A program made the position numbers and the translations under genes. 64,000 bases of DNA from Anderseniella sp963700735 (GTDB lineage: Bacteria; Pseudomonadota; Alphaproteobacteria; Rhizobiales; Aestuariivirgaceae): contig CAVOYR010000002.1 in assembly GCA_963700735.1 (NCBI GenBank), forward strand, positions 62,001-126,000, written 5' to 3'. Shown here in pieces: positions 8,438 through 16,475 of the stretch. Under the pieces are notes generated by a model. The model saw only the letters and a program-made list of their open reading frames with translations, made no database searches and was not told the origin of the DNA. How positions within the stretch are numbered: position 1 is the stretch's first letter; each line of letters starts with the position of its first letter.

Positions 8438-8893
8438 ATGAACCGTTTCATCCTCGGCCTCGCCGCCCTCATTGCGCTGACGCCCGCAGCTCTGGCCAGT
8501 CCGCTGTCATTCGACGTGAAGAAAACCGCCTCCTGTGGCTGCTGCCAGCACTGGATCGACTACATTGAGGCCGCCGGCCACAAGGTCGAAACCTCCAACA
8601 TGGACATGGGCTCGCTCACCCGGCACAAGATGAAACTGGGCATGCAGCCGCAATACGCCTCCTGCCACACAGCCACCGTCAACGGCTATGTCATCGAGGG
8701 CCACGTGCCGGTCGAGGACATCGTCCGCCTGCTGCAGGAAAAGCCCAATGCCATCGGCCTCAGCGCACCGGGCATGCCGGTTGGCTCGCCCGGCATGGAA
8801 GGCGGCAGCACCTACCGCGAGGCCCACGACGTGGTGCTGGTGATGAAGGATGGCAGCTCGAAGGTCTGGACCTCCTACGCAGCGCGGGATTGA
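8438..8893 (+). CDS. DUF411 periplasmic metal-binding protein
   Basis: A 151-residue protein with a Sec signal peptide (MNRFILGLAALIALTPAALA-S). The mature domain shows the DUF411 signatures: KTASCGCCQHWIDYIEAAGH, with a CGCC metal/thiol site, then QYASCHTATVNGYVIEGHVP, with a Cys-His pair. DUF411 proteins are often linked to copper handling; that function here is inference. The ATG at 8438 is the only start that gives a signal peptide. It diverges from the SDR gene, with 79 bases between. Confidence 0.85.
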   Translation: MNRFILGLAALIALTPAALASPLSFDVKKTASCGCCQHWIDYIEAAGHKVETSNMDMGSLTRHKMKLGMQPQYASCHTATVNGYVIEGHVPVEDIVRLLQEKPNAIGLSAPGMPVGSPGMEGGSTYREAHDVVLVMKDGSSKVWTSYAARD

Positions 8894-9046
8894 TTTCATA
8901 CACTGCGGTGTCATCCCGGACCGCGCTCCCATCCAGACCGTCACCCCGGCGAAGACCGGGGTCCAACAACAACACCTGCGGGCTTTGGAAATGCCTCTTG
9001 GATGCCAGCCTGCGCTGCCATGACGATACTATGGACGGCACCCAAC
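8894..9046. repeat. Intergenic palindromic repeat region
   Basis: Between DUF411 and the convergent DUF486 gene lies a non-coding stretch with the cggggtc/gaccccgg-type palindromes (gtcatcccgga, accccggcgaagaccgggg at about 8942-8962) that recur elsewhere in the window (11160, 13258, 20180, 36700). No gene is seen. Confidence 0.55.
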
Positions 9047-9397
9047 CTACCCCCGGAACACCAAGGCAGCGCCACCCGCAATCAGCACGAACCCCGCCGC
9101 CGTGTTCCAGCTGATCGCCTCCTTCAGGTACACCACCGAGAACACGCAGAACACGGCAAGCGTGATCACCTCCTGCATCGTCTTTAGCTGTGCCGCGCTG
9201 TAGACCTGGTGCCCGATGCGGTTGGCCGGCACTGCCAGGCAGTATTCCACGAAGGCAATGCCCCAGCTCGCCACGATGACGATCAGCAGCGGCGTCGACT
9301 TGAACTTGAGGTGCCCATACCAGGCCAGCGTCATGAACACGTTGGAGGCAATCAGCAGCACGATCGGCCACAGATGGGCCGGTGAAAGGATGGGCAT
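9047..9397 (-). CDS. DMT family protein (DUF486)
   Basis: A 116-residue inner-membrane protein with four predicted helices, belonging to DUF486 of the drug/metabolite transporter clan: IASNVFMTLAWYGHLKF, then SWGIAFVEYCLAVPANRIG, and LKTMQEVITLAVFCVFS near the third helix. Its function has not been established for the family. The ATG at 9397 is preferred because the reading frame extending to 9433 would add twelve polar residues before the first helix. It is convergent with DUF411. Confidence 0.85.
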   Translation of the reverse strand: MPILSPAHLWPIVLLIASNVFMTLAWYGHLKFKSTPLLIVIVASWGIAFVEYCLAVPANRIGHQVYSAAQLKTMQEVITLAVFCVFSVVYLKEAISWNTAAGFVLIAGGAALVFRG

Positions 9398-9467
9398 GGC
9401 AGGACTCCGGATTGAGGGGCAACGGCGAGCCATTTCGCCTTATGCCGCGCGCCCGTCAACCGCCGTC

Positions 9468-10343
9468 TCACTCCCCCGTCAGCCATTCCACCCGCCACGC
9501 GGGCTCGCCCTGCCGCAGGCGTTCCGCCAGCGCCGGCAGCAGCACGGGCAACTCCTCCGCCAGCGGCCACGGCGGATTGACGATGATCAGCCCCGAGCCT
9601 GCCAGCCCGCCATTGATCGTCACCGGCCGCACCAGCAGTTCCACCAGCAGCGTGCGCGGCAGCTCCAGTTCAGCCGCCGCCCGCGCCAGCCGGTGCGACA
9701 GGCCATCGCCCGTCACCGGGTACCACAGCATGAAGCATCCGGTGGCAAACCGCTTGTGGCCTTGCTGCAGCATGGCCAGTGCCCGGTCCGCCTCGTCAGG
9801 CTTCTCGTAGGGCGGGTCGGCCAGCACGATGCCCCGGCGCTCTTCCGGCGGCAGGTTGGCCTTGACCACGATGCCCGCGTCCTCGCAGGTCACCCGCACC
9901 CGCCGCTCGCGCGCATACAGCCCGGCAATTGTCGCGTGGTCTTCCGGATGAAGTTCGTTGAACACCAGCCGGTCGTGCGGCCGGCTCAACAACACCGCCA
10001 CCTCCGGCGAGCCCGGATACCAGCGCAACGCCGCCTCGTCACCGGCCGCCTTGTTCACCGCCTCGACTGCCTCGCGCCACGGCGCCAGCAGTGCCTCGGC
10101 AGCCGGATCATCCAGCGGCACCGGCGCGCCTGCCTCGTCGTACAGCCGCCCCACGCCGCCCAGCCACTCACCGGTCTTGCCGGCTTCCACCGCGGACAGG
10201 TCGTACAGCCCGACCCCGGCATGCGCATCGATCACGCAATAGGGCTTGTCCTTGCGGCCCATGTGCCCGAGCGCGCGGGCAAGGATTGCGTGTTTCAGCA
10301 CATCGGCATGGTTGCCGGCATGGTAAGCGTGGCGATAGTTCAT
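9468..10343 (-). CDS. rlmJ: 23S rRNA (adenine(2030)-N6)-methyltransferase RlmJ
   Basis: A 291-residue cytosolic SAM-dependent enzyme that methylates A2030 of 23S rRNA. It opens with the family signature MNYRHAYHAGNHADVLKHA, contains VIDAHAGVGLYDL as SAM site and LADPPYEKPDE with the catalytic DPPY. The length is close to E. coli RlmJ. The start at 10343 is fixed by that N terminus; the frame runs open to 10511 but the extra residues are unrelated. It diverges from the glycine-rich secreted protein. Confidence 0.95.
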   Translation of the reverse strand: MNYRHAYHAGNHADVLKHAILARALGHMGRKDKPYCVIDAHAGVGLYDLSAVEAGKTGEWLGGVGRLYDEAGAPVPLDDPAAEALLAPWREAVEAVNKAAGDEAALRWYPGSPEVAVLLSRPHDRLVFNELHPEDHATIAGLYARERRVRVTCEDAGIVVKANLPPEERRGIVLADPPYEKPDEADRALAMLQQGHKRFATGCFMLWYPVTGDGLSHRLARAAAELELPRTLLVELLVRPVTINGGLAGSGLIIVNPPWPLAEELPVLLPALAERLRQGEPAWRVEWLTGE

Positions 10344-10510
10344 CGGTACTCGCTGGGTTTCCCGGGCTGAGGGTTTGCACCATCGGCATGCGGCAAACAG
10401 TGCGCCATGCGGAACAGCACAAATCCGCCACAAATCCGCCGTTTGACAGACAAGCTCATACTGCTTATTGCACGGCAGAACGTCTGATTCATCTGGTGGA
10501 GACAATGACA

Positions 10511-10951
10511 ATGAAAATCAAGAGCATCCTCACTGCAAGCTGCATTCTCGCCGTCGCCGCAGGCTTTGCCGTGGCGGGCGTGGTCGAGGCTGAAGCTGCC
10601 GGCCGCAAGCCGCTGGAAGTGACCGTCCACAAGAACTTCAACAACGCGATTGATGCGCCTGCGGAAGACAAGGTCATCCCCGGTCCGGACCCGGTTGAAG
10701 GCGTGGCCGAAGGCGTCTACTTCACCGGCCTCGGCGTGGTCGAGGGTGGCCGCGAGGTCGTTGACGGCATCGGCGAGAGCGGCGGCAAGGTTGCCGACGA
10801 CGCCGTGGCCTACGGCCCTCCCGGCCTGGTCTCCGGCACCGTCAAGGGCGCTGCCCGCATTGGTGAAGGGGCCGTGCGCGGCGCCGGCACCATCGGCTAC
10901 GGCGCAATCAAGGGCGCCGGCTGCATCGTCACCTTCGGCGCAACGTGCTAG
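10511..10951 (+). CDS. Secreted glycine/valine-rich repeat protein
   Basis: A 146-residue protein with a Sec signal peptide (MKIKSILTASCILAVAAGFAVAG...). The C-terminal half is a run of G-x-G and V-x-G units (VEGGREVVDGIGESGGKVADD, SGTVKGAARIGEGAVRGAG, YGAIKGAG), a low-complexity amphipathic or membrane-seeking pattern. No family recognised. GGTGGAG sits nine bases before the ATG at 10511; another ATG at 10505 in the same frame is possible. Right after the stop come two copies of a palindromic repeat and a terminator. Confidence 0.6.
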   Translation: MKIKSILTASCILAVAAGFAVAGVVEAEAAGRKPLEVTVHKNFNNAIDAPAEDKVIPGPDPVEGVAEGVYFTGLGVVEGGREVVDGIGESGGKVADDAVAYGPPGLVSGTVKGAARIGEGAVRGAGTIGYGAIKGAGCIVTFGATC

Positions 10952-11066
10952 TTCAAATCGCACGTAGAGCCCAGACGCATGTCCGGGCGATGCGCAAGAT
11001 TTGAACCACCAAGAACAATCGCACGTAGAGCCCGGACGCATGTCCGGGCGATGCGCAAGATTTGAA
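10951..11066. repeat. Two copies of the gcacgtagagc palindromic element
   Basis: Copies at 10951-11006 and about 11015-11066. Each has a conserved core (gcacgtagagc ... gcgatgcgcaa) around an inner hairpin (cccggac gcat gtccggg in the second copy), bounded by self-complementary arms: gttcaaatc on the left of copy one and gatttgaac on the right. The same core occurs three times inside uvrB with entirely different arms. The first copy overlaps the stop codon of the preceding gene. Confidence 0.8.
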
Positions 11067-11081
11067 CCATCAAAGAATGCC

Positions 11082-11113
11082 AAACGCCCCGGTCCCGCGC
11101 CGGGGCGTTTTGC
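11082..11113 (+). terminator. Rho-independent terminator
   Basis: aaacgccccgg tcccg cgccggggcgtttt: a GC-rich hairpin followed by a short T run, ending transcription of the glycine-rich protein gene. The flanking A and T runs make it potentially bidirectional, but the gene at 11269 on the other strand ends 155 bases away. Confidence 0.75.
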
Positions 11114-11268
11114 TTTGGCCATCCAGGAGGCGAAGAGGAGAGCGCCGCAGGCGGTCTCGAATGTCATCCCGGACAGCGCGGGCGTCAGCCCGTCGCGTGA
11201 TCCGGGGTCCAGCGTAAGACTCGTGCGAAGCACACAAAATGCGCGGCTAGCGCACGCCGACGAAGCAC
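11114..11268. repeat. Repeat-bearing intergenic stretch
   Basis: Non-coding. It contains a gtcatcccgga ... tgatccggggtcc palindromic repeat (about 11162-11212) of the same class as others in the window, then a short cgcggctagcgc palindrome. No gene is seen. Confidence 0.5.
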
Positions 11269-11523
11269 TCAAATAAACTGAGCTATTTCTTGTATGGCCA
11301 CATCAACCTTGTCGTTGACGTGGGGTTCGCCGTCGGGTGCACGGTCTTCTGCACTCCAACTACCGATAGCAATCGAATACAGACTAATGATCTCATGTCG
11401 GGACATCTGCAATCTGAAGCGGCAAAAATGCCCGATGTTGCAAATCAGATCTTGCGCGGTCTCCTCACTCAACTCGCCAGACATCACCATGTCGCCAAAC
11501 AGTTGCAGTGAATCTCTGCCCAT
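11269..11523 (-). CDS. Small hypothetical protein beside HNH gene
   Basis: An 84-residue soluble, acidic protein of no recognised family. Central part NIGHFCRFRLQMSRHEIISL, then SIAIGSWSAEDRAPDGEPHV, and an acidic C terminus. Codon and amino-acid use look coding and the frame is complete with an ATG at 11523. It is divergent from the HNH nuclease gene, with 126 bases between their starts, so the two could share a control region. Lower GC than its neighbours suggests acquisition. It might be a partner or immunity factor of the nuclease, which is speculation. Confidence 0.5.
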   Translation of the reverse strand: MGRDSLQLFGDMVMSGELSEETAQDLICNIGHFCRFRLQMSRHEIISLYSIAIGSWSAEDRAPDGEPHVNDKVDVAIQEIAQFI

Positions 11524-11648
11524 TCTGCCCTGTCAAGATTTGTGACCATCGCAGCCTCCAGATTGTCGCTGCTATAGTGTTGCGGGACCAAAAATGCGGC
11601 AATACCATCACCGAAGTTGCCGGCAGGTTTATTGAGGCAGGGGTGGAG

Positions 11649-12551
11649 ATGGCAAAGGCAATACTGGTCCACAGGGTAGACACCCACTACGACGATGAGC
11701 CATCTCGCAAATACCAGTTTCCGAAGCAGTACTTGAAACGGCTTTTACCCAGCGAAGGCGATTGGGTGATCTACTATGAGCCTCGCGGCGGCGGTGGGCG
11801 GTTGGGCTACAACGCTGTTGCCAAGATCCAGCGGATCGACCGTGATCCCTCGCGCGAGGACATGTATGCAGCGTGGATTGAGGAAGGCTCTTATCTCCAG
11901 TTTCAGAACTTCGTACCCTATCGGCACGCTGAAGGGTTCATGGAAACTTCACTGGACGCTGGTGATGGGAGACCAAATCAAGGCCTTGTTCGATCTGCGG
12001 TAAGGCCGATCTCCGATGCAGATTTCTTCAGGATCGTCGGTCAGGGGTTGTCAGACGAACAGCCACTCATGCCACGCATCGATGACCTGAATCTGGCACC
12101 GGGCTTCAACGAAGCGCAGGCAGACTTTGTCTACGACTTTGAAAGGCCAACGATGGAAAGCTTGGTTACCAGGCAAGTACGCGACAGGGTCTTCCGGAAT
12201 CTTGTTCTCAGTGCCTATGACAGCAGATGCGCAATGACTGGTTTGAAGCTGATCAACGGCGGCGGACGCGCCGAAGTTGAAGCTGCTCACATCAAGCCAG
12301 TCGAAGCCAAGGGATCGGACGATGTCCGAAACGGCATTGCACTGTCAGGAACCGTCCACTGGATGTTCGACCGCGGCCTGATTGGTTTGGGGGACGATGC
12401 CAAGATCATCATCTCGCGACATGTAAATGATCCTGACCAAGTACGTGCGCTGATCCATAAATCAGGCTACGCATCATTTCCGGCTGATCTGTCTCTTTGC
12501 CCACACCCTGCCTTTCTGAAGTGGCATCGGGATAATCAACTCAAAGCCTGA
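11649..12551 (+). CDS. HNH endonuclease (HNH_2 type)
   Basis: A 300-residue protein. The C-terminal third carries an HNH_2-type nuclease: YDSRCAMTGLKL, then EVEAAHIKPVEAKGSDDVRN with the catalytic AHI, and ALSGTVHWMFDRGLIGL with the distal His and Asn positions. The N-terminal ~150 residues (FPKQYLKRLLPSEGDWVIYY, YNAVAKIQRIDRDP) form a separate domain that could read modified DNA as in type IV restriction enzymes; this is inference. The start at 11649 has GGGGTGGAG directly upstream. Divergent from the 84-residue gene; no methylase gene lies nearby, which fits a type IV or solitary nuclease. Confidence 0.82.
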   Translation: MAKAILVHRVDTHYDDEPSRKYQFPKQYLKRLLPSEGDWVIYYEPRGGGGRLGYNAVAKIQRIDRDPSREDMYAAWIEEGSYLQFQNFVPYRHAEGFMETSLDAGDGRPNQGLVRSAVRPISDADFFRIVGQGLSDEQPLMPRIDDLNLAPGFNEAQADFVYDFERPTMESLVTRQVRDRVFRNLVLSAYDSRCAMTGLKLINGGGRAEVEAAHIKPVEAKGSDDVRNGIALSGTVHWMFDRGLIGLGDDAKIIISRHVNDPDQVRALIHKSGYASFPADLSLCPHPAFLKWHRDNQLKA

Positions 12552-12716
12552 CCCCACCCCCCTCCCGCATCGAAATCCCGTCCCCGTTGTGCTACCATCC
12601 TCCCAGCGCTGGGTGCGACGCCCGGTCTGCCCCGCCCGCACGCGTCTCACGCCGGGCCCGCTCTCCCCGCCGCCCCGGCCTCGCTGAACCCGCGAAGCAA
12701 CGAGAGGAGACTGACC

Positions 12717-13157
12717 ATGATCGTACGCTCCATCCTGGCCGCCAAGGACGCCACCGTGGCCATGGTGCCCTCGCACACCAGCGTCAGCCTGGCGGCGCAG
12801 CGCATGCGGCTGCACAGGTGCGGTGCGCTGCTGGTGTCGGACGACGGCGGGCGCACCATTGCCGGCATCATATCCGAGCGCGACATCTGCCGCGCCCTGC
12901 CCGATCACGGCGCCGCGCTGGGTGACCTGCCGGTGGCGGACCTGATGAGCCGCCATGTCATCTCCTGCCGCCCCGATGACCAGGCCAAGTCGGTGATGCG
13001 CACCATGACCGTCCGCCGCTTCCGCCACATGCCAGTGCTGGGCGACGGCGGCGAGCTGCTCGGCATCGTCTCCATCGGCGACGTGGTCAAGCACCACATC
13101 GACGAGATCGAGCTGGAGGCCAACATCCTGCGCGACGTCGCCACCGCGCACCACTGA
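12717..13157 (+). CDS. CBS-domain pair protein
   Basis: A 146-residue cytosolic protein made of two CBS motifs (Bateman module): first AQRMRLHRCGALLVSDDGGRT ... GIISERDICRAL, second QAKSVMRTMTVRRFRHMPVL ... GIVSIGDVVKHHIDE. Such stand-alone modules bind adenine nucleotides and act as energy or redox sensors. The ATG at 12717 is preceded by CGAGAGGAGACTGACC, a strong Shine-Dalgarno. It stands alone between the HNH gene and uvrB; the 165 bases before it hold only C-rich sequence. Confidence 0.93.
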   Translation: MIVRSILAAKDATVAMVPSHTSVSLAAQRMRLHRCGALLVSDDGGRTIAGIISERDICRALPDHGAALGDLPVADLMSRHVISCRPDDQAKSVMRTMTVRRFRHMPVLGDGGELLGIVSIGDVVKHHIDEIELEANILRDVATAHH

Positions 13158-13254
13158 CGCCCCCGCCCGGCGCAACCCTGCTGACACCACGTTGTCAGCA
13201 GGCCGAGCTTTATATGCCCGCGCGCATCGCCTATATCAGGACGGTACGAGGCTT

Positions 13255-13310
13255 GTGCCCCGGCCGCCGTGCCGGGGTCCAGTCTGGATCACGGGTCAAG
13301 CCCGGGACAC
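13255..13310. repeat. Palindromic repeat before uvrB
   Basis: gccccggccgc/gtgccggggtcc followed by gggtcaagcccggg, the same intergenic repeat class as at 20180 and 36700. It ends at the uvrB ATG at 13311, leaving no recognisable Shine-Dalgarno except the overlapping gggac. Confidence 0.5.
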
Positions 13311-16184
13311 ATGAAGGCACAGAGCGCGGAGCACTCCCTCTTGGGACACAACAAGCAGACAGGCGGATTTCGCGAGGCTCCCCAGCAGAAGCTGGAGGGC
13401 TACGACCAGATTCCAACTGCCGATGAACTGGTCCGCCTGAAGGATGGCCAATCCGGATCGCACGTAGAGCGCAGCGATGCGCAAGATCCGGATCAAGGGA
13501 AGTCCGGATCGCACGTAGAGCGCAGCGATGCGCAAGATCCGGATCAAGGGAAGTCCGGATCGCACGTAGAGCGCAGCGATGCGCAAGATACCAACCGAGC
13601 GCAGCGAGGCAAGCGCGACCGCGCGCCGGCCGGTCAGGCCGCCCCCGCGGAGCCGTTGGCGAAGCCAACTGGCGTGAGCGCAATTGAAAGTCCCGCCTTC
13701 GACCCCATCACCGGCCAGCCGCTGTCCGAGGCCCTGCGCGCCCGCCCCGACCCTGCCGCCGGCAAGAAGCTGCAGGAGGCCCGCGCCGCCGAGGCGATCG
13801 AGCAGCAAAAGCGCATCGAGGCCGGCGCCACCACCCGTCCCCGCGAGGGCCTTGAGCACCTGCGCCCCGAGCTTGACGACCTGCCGCGCCCGGCGGTGTT
13901 CGTGCCGCACCGGCCCGAGCGCCCCGCCAAGGGCAACGAGGCCGGCATCCCGCTGAAGATCGTCTCGGACTTCGAGCCGAAGGGCGACCAGCCCACCGCC
14001 ATCGCCGAGCTGGTGCAGGGCATCCGCGACCATGAGCGCGACCAGGTGCTGCTCGGCGTCACCGGCTCCGGCAAGACCTTCACCATGGCGCACGTCATCG
14101 AGCAGACCCAGCGCCCCGCCCTGATCCTTGCGCCCAACAAGACGCTGGCCGCCCAGCTTTATGGCGAGTTCCGCGCCTTCTTCCCCGGCAACGCGGTGGA
14201 GTACTTCGTCTCCTACTACGACTACTACCAGCCCGAGGCCTACGTGCCGCGCACCGACACCTACATCGAGAAGGAAAGCTCGATCAACGAGCAGATCGAC
14301 CGGATGCGCCACTCCGCCACCCGGGCGCTGCTGGAGCGCGACGACGTCATCGTGGTGGCGTCGGTGTCGTGCATCTACGGCATCGGCGACGTGGAGACCT
14401 ACTCCGCCATGACCTTCCAGCTCAAGGTCGGCGAGCGCATCGCCCAGCGCCAGCTGCTGGCAGACCTCGTCGCGCTGCAGTACAAGCGCAACGACCAGGC
14501 GTTCTCGCGCGGCGCCTTCCGGGTGCGCGGCGACACCGTCGAGGTGTTCCCGTCGCACCTTGACGACCGCGCCTGGCGGCTGTCGTTCTTCGGCGACGAG
14601 CTGGAGGAGATCGTCGAGTTCGACCCGCTCACCGGCCACAAGACCGCCGTGCTGGAAGCCGTCAAGATCTACGCCAACTCGCACTACGTCACGCCCAAGC
14701 CGACGCTCGACCAGGCCGTGCGCCGCATCAAGCACGACCTCGCCGAACGGCTGGAGCAGTTCCACGCCGCCGGCCGCGTGCTGGAGGCGCAGCGGCTGGA
14801 GCAGCGCACCCTGTTCGACATCGAGATGATGATGGCCACCGGCTCCTGCGCCGGCATCGAGAACTATTCGCGCTACCTCACCGGCCGCGCGCCAGGCGAG
14901 CCGCCGCCCACCCTGTTCGAGTACCTGCCCGACAACTGCCTCGTCTTCCTCGACGAGAGCCACGTCACCGTGCCGCAGATCGGCGGCATGTTCCGCGGCG
15001 ACTTCAACCGCAAGGCGACGCTGGCCGAGTTCGGCTTCCGGCTGCCATCGGCCATCGACAACCGACCCTTGCGCTTCGAGGAGTGGGAGGCGATGCGCCC
15101 GCAGACCGTGCACGTCTCCGCCACGCCCGGCAGCTGGGAGATGGAGCGCACCGGCGGCGTGTTCGCCGAGCAGGTCATCCGCCCCACCGGCCTGATCGAC
15201 CCGCCGGTCGAGATCCGCCCCGTCGCCACCCAGGTAGACGACCTCGTCGCCGAGTGCCACGAGGTGGCGCGCGCCGGCTACCGCTCGCTGGTCACCGTGC
15301 TCACCAAGCGCATGGCCGAGGACCTCACCGAGTACATGCACGAGCAGGGCATCCGCGTGCGCTACATGCACTCCGACATCGACACGCTGGAGCGCATCGA
15401 GATCATCCGCGACCTGCGGCTGGGCGCGTTCGACGTGCTTGTCGGCATCAACCTGCTGCGCGAGGGCCTCGATATCCCCGAGTGCGCGCTGGTGGCCATT
15501 CTCGACGCCGACAAGGAGGGCTTCCTGCGCTCCGAGACGTCGCTGATCCAGACCATCGGCCGCGCCGCGCGCAACGTCGACGGCCGCGTGCTGATGTACG
15601 CCGACCGCATCACCGGCTCGATGCAGCGCGCGCTGGACGAGACCAGCCGCCGCCGCGACAAGCAGCTGGCCTACAATGCCGAGCACGGCATCACGCCGGC
15701 CAGCATCAAGAAGAACATCGCCGACATCCTGGACTCGGTCTACGAGGGCGACCACGTGCGCATCAAGACCGGCCACGGCACCGGCGTGGAGGCGGAGGAA
15801 GGCGCGTTCGTGGGCCACAACCTGCGCGCCGTGATCGAGGACATGGAGAAGAAGATGCGCGCCGCCGCGGCCGACCTGGAGTTCGAGACCGCCGCGCGCC
15901 TGCGCGACGAGATCCGCCGCCTGCGCGAAACCGAACTGGCGGTGATGGACGACCCGCTTTCCCGCGATATTTCCCTCCCCCAGCAAGGGGGAGGGACAGG
16001 GAGGGGGTCCTCCGCCAGCGCCAGCGGTGGGAGGGTGAGGGGTGAATCCTCAACCGCCACATCTTCCAAGATCATCACCCCCGAATCCCTGTGGCCCAAG
16101 GGCAAACCGGTGGTGAAGGGCAAATCCACCGCCGGCCGTCCGGGCCAGCGCGGCGGCTTCAAGGCGAACAAGCGGGGGAAGTGA
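13311..16184 (+). CDS. uvrB: UvrABC excinuclease subunit B, with repeat insertions
   Basis: A 957-residue damage-recognition helicase of nucleotide excision repair; it works with UvrA and UvrC in the cytosol. Walker A GVTGSGKT is near residue 250, the damage-probing beta-hairpin YYDYYQPEAYVP near 300, helicase signatures FLDESHVTVPQ and QTIGRAARN further on, and the UvrC-binding UVR motif EKKMRAAAADLEFETAARLR near 850. The N-terminal extension (GFREAPQQ... AVFVPHRPERP) is of rhizobial type, but it holds three tandem 17-residue copies of GSHVERSDAQDPDQGKS-type sequence, and the C-terminal tail has a second insertion (SLPQQGGGTGRGSSASASGG). Both derive from intergenic-type repeats. The start at 13311 (MKAQSAEHSLLG) is preferred because the frame before it is repeat DNA. 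The core is intact, so it should work. Confidence 0.95.
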   Translation: MKAQSAEHSLLGHNKQTGGFREAPQQKLEGYDQIPTADELVRLKDGQSGSHVERSDAQDPDQGKSGSHVERSDAQDPDQGKSGSHVERSDAQDTNRAQRGKRDRAPAGQAAPAEPLAKPTGVSAIESPAFDPITGQPLSEALRARPDPAAGKKLQEARAAEAIEQQKRIEAGATTRPREGLEHLRPELDDLPRPAVFVPHRPERPAKGNEAGIPLKIVSDFEPKGDQPTAIAELVQGIRDHERDQVLLGVTGSGKTFTMAHVIEQTQRPALILAPNKTLAAQLYGEFRAFFPGNAVEYFVSYYDYYQPEAYVPRTDTYIEKESSINEQIDRMRHSATRALLERDDVIVVASVSCIYGIGDVETYSAMTFQLKVGERIAQRQLLADLVALQYKRNDQAFSRGAFRVRGDTVEVFPSHLDDRAWRLSFFGDELEEIVEFDPLTGHKTAVLEAVKIYANSHYVTPKPTLDQAVRRIKHDLAERLEQFHAAGRVLEAQRLEQRTLFDIEMMMATGSCAGIENYSRYLTGRAPGEPPPTLFEYLPDNCLVFLDESHVTVPQIGGMFRGDFNRKATLAEFGFRLPSAIDNRPLRFEEWEAMRPQTVHVSATPGSWEMERTGGVFAEQVIRPTGLIDPPVEIRPVATQVDDLVAECHEVARAGYRSLVTVLTKRMAEDLTEYMHEQGIRVRYMHSDIDTLERIEIIRDLRLGAFDVLVGINLLREGLDIPECALVAILDADKEGFLRSETSLIQTIGRAARNVDGRVLMYADRITGSMQRALDETSRRRDKQLAYNAEHGITPASIKKNIADILDSVYEGDHVRIKTGHGTGVEAEEGAFVGHNLRAVIEDMEKKMRAAAADLEFETAARLRDEIRRLRETELAVMDDPLSRDISLPQQGGGTGRGSSASASGGRVRGESSTATSSKIITPESLWPKGKPVVKGKSTAGRPGQRGGFKANKRGK
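13452..13588. repeat. Three tandem 51-bp repeats inside uvrB
   Basis: A 51-bp unit (17 codons) repeated at 13452, 13503 and 13554. Each unit contains the gcacgtagagc ... gcgatgcgcaa core found intergenically at 10951-11066, here with arms tccggatc and gatccgga that pair with each other; the third copy has lost its right arm. The inner hairpin of the intergenic copies is absent. Because 51 is a multiple of three, the reading frame is kept. Confidence 0.88.
15968..16055. repeat. ctcccc/gagggg repeat in the uvrB 3' end
   Basis: ccctcccccagcaagggggaggg followed by gggagggtgaggggtgaatcc: a C-rich/G-rich palindromic element otherwise seen between genes (27568, 20275, 36790). Here it is read through in frame as part of the UvrB tail, replacing or extending the unconserved linker after the UVR motif (DDPLSRDI...). 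Confidence 0.65.
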
Positions 16185-16234
16185 CTCCGCCTGCCCTCTC
16201 CCCTGGCTCATTTGTCATCCTCGGGCTTGTCCAA

Positions 16235-16316
16235 GACAAGCGAAGCGCCGTCGAGGACGAAAGACAAGCGAAGCGCCGTCGAGGACGAAAGACAAGCGAA
16301 GCGCCGTCGAAGATCC
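16235..16316. repeat. 28-bp tandem repeat, three copies
   Basis: gacaagcgaagcgccgtcga plus ggacgaaa repeated at 16235, 16263 and 16291, the last diverging after 21 bases. It follows a tcctcgggcttgtcc arm. It lies in the ~290-bp non-coding stretch after uvrB, which also holds a ccccggacttgttccgggg palindrome (about 16321-16339) and a cccccggcgcaggccgggg repeat (16377-16394). Confidence 0.8.
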
Positions 16317-16475
16317 AGTGCCCCGGACTTGTTCCGGGGCCCAGCAAAAAAACCGGCGAAGCCACAACTCCAGTCCCCCCGGCGCAGGCCGGGGTCCAAA
16401 AACCACGCCCACACACTTGACCAGTGCATCCAGTCAAACCACGCTGCATCCCAAAGACCCAGCGGAGTTCGCACC

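Noticed and set aside
13452..13588. Regular 51-bp repeats resembling a CRISPR array
   Set aside because: The whole 51-bp unit repeats with no unique spacers, it is translated in frame in uvrB, and no cas genes are present.
13296..15986. An 896-codon open frame antisense to uvrB
   Set aside because: It is a shadow produced by high-GC codon bias; composition is Arg/Gly/Val/His-rich without domains, while the plus strand is clearly uvrB.
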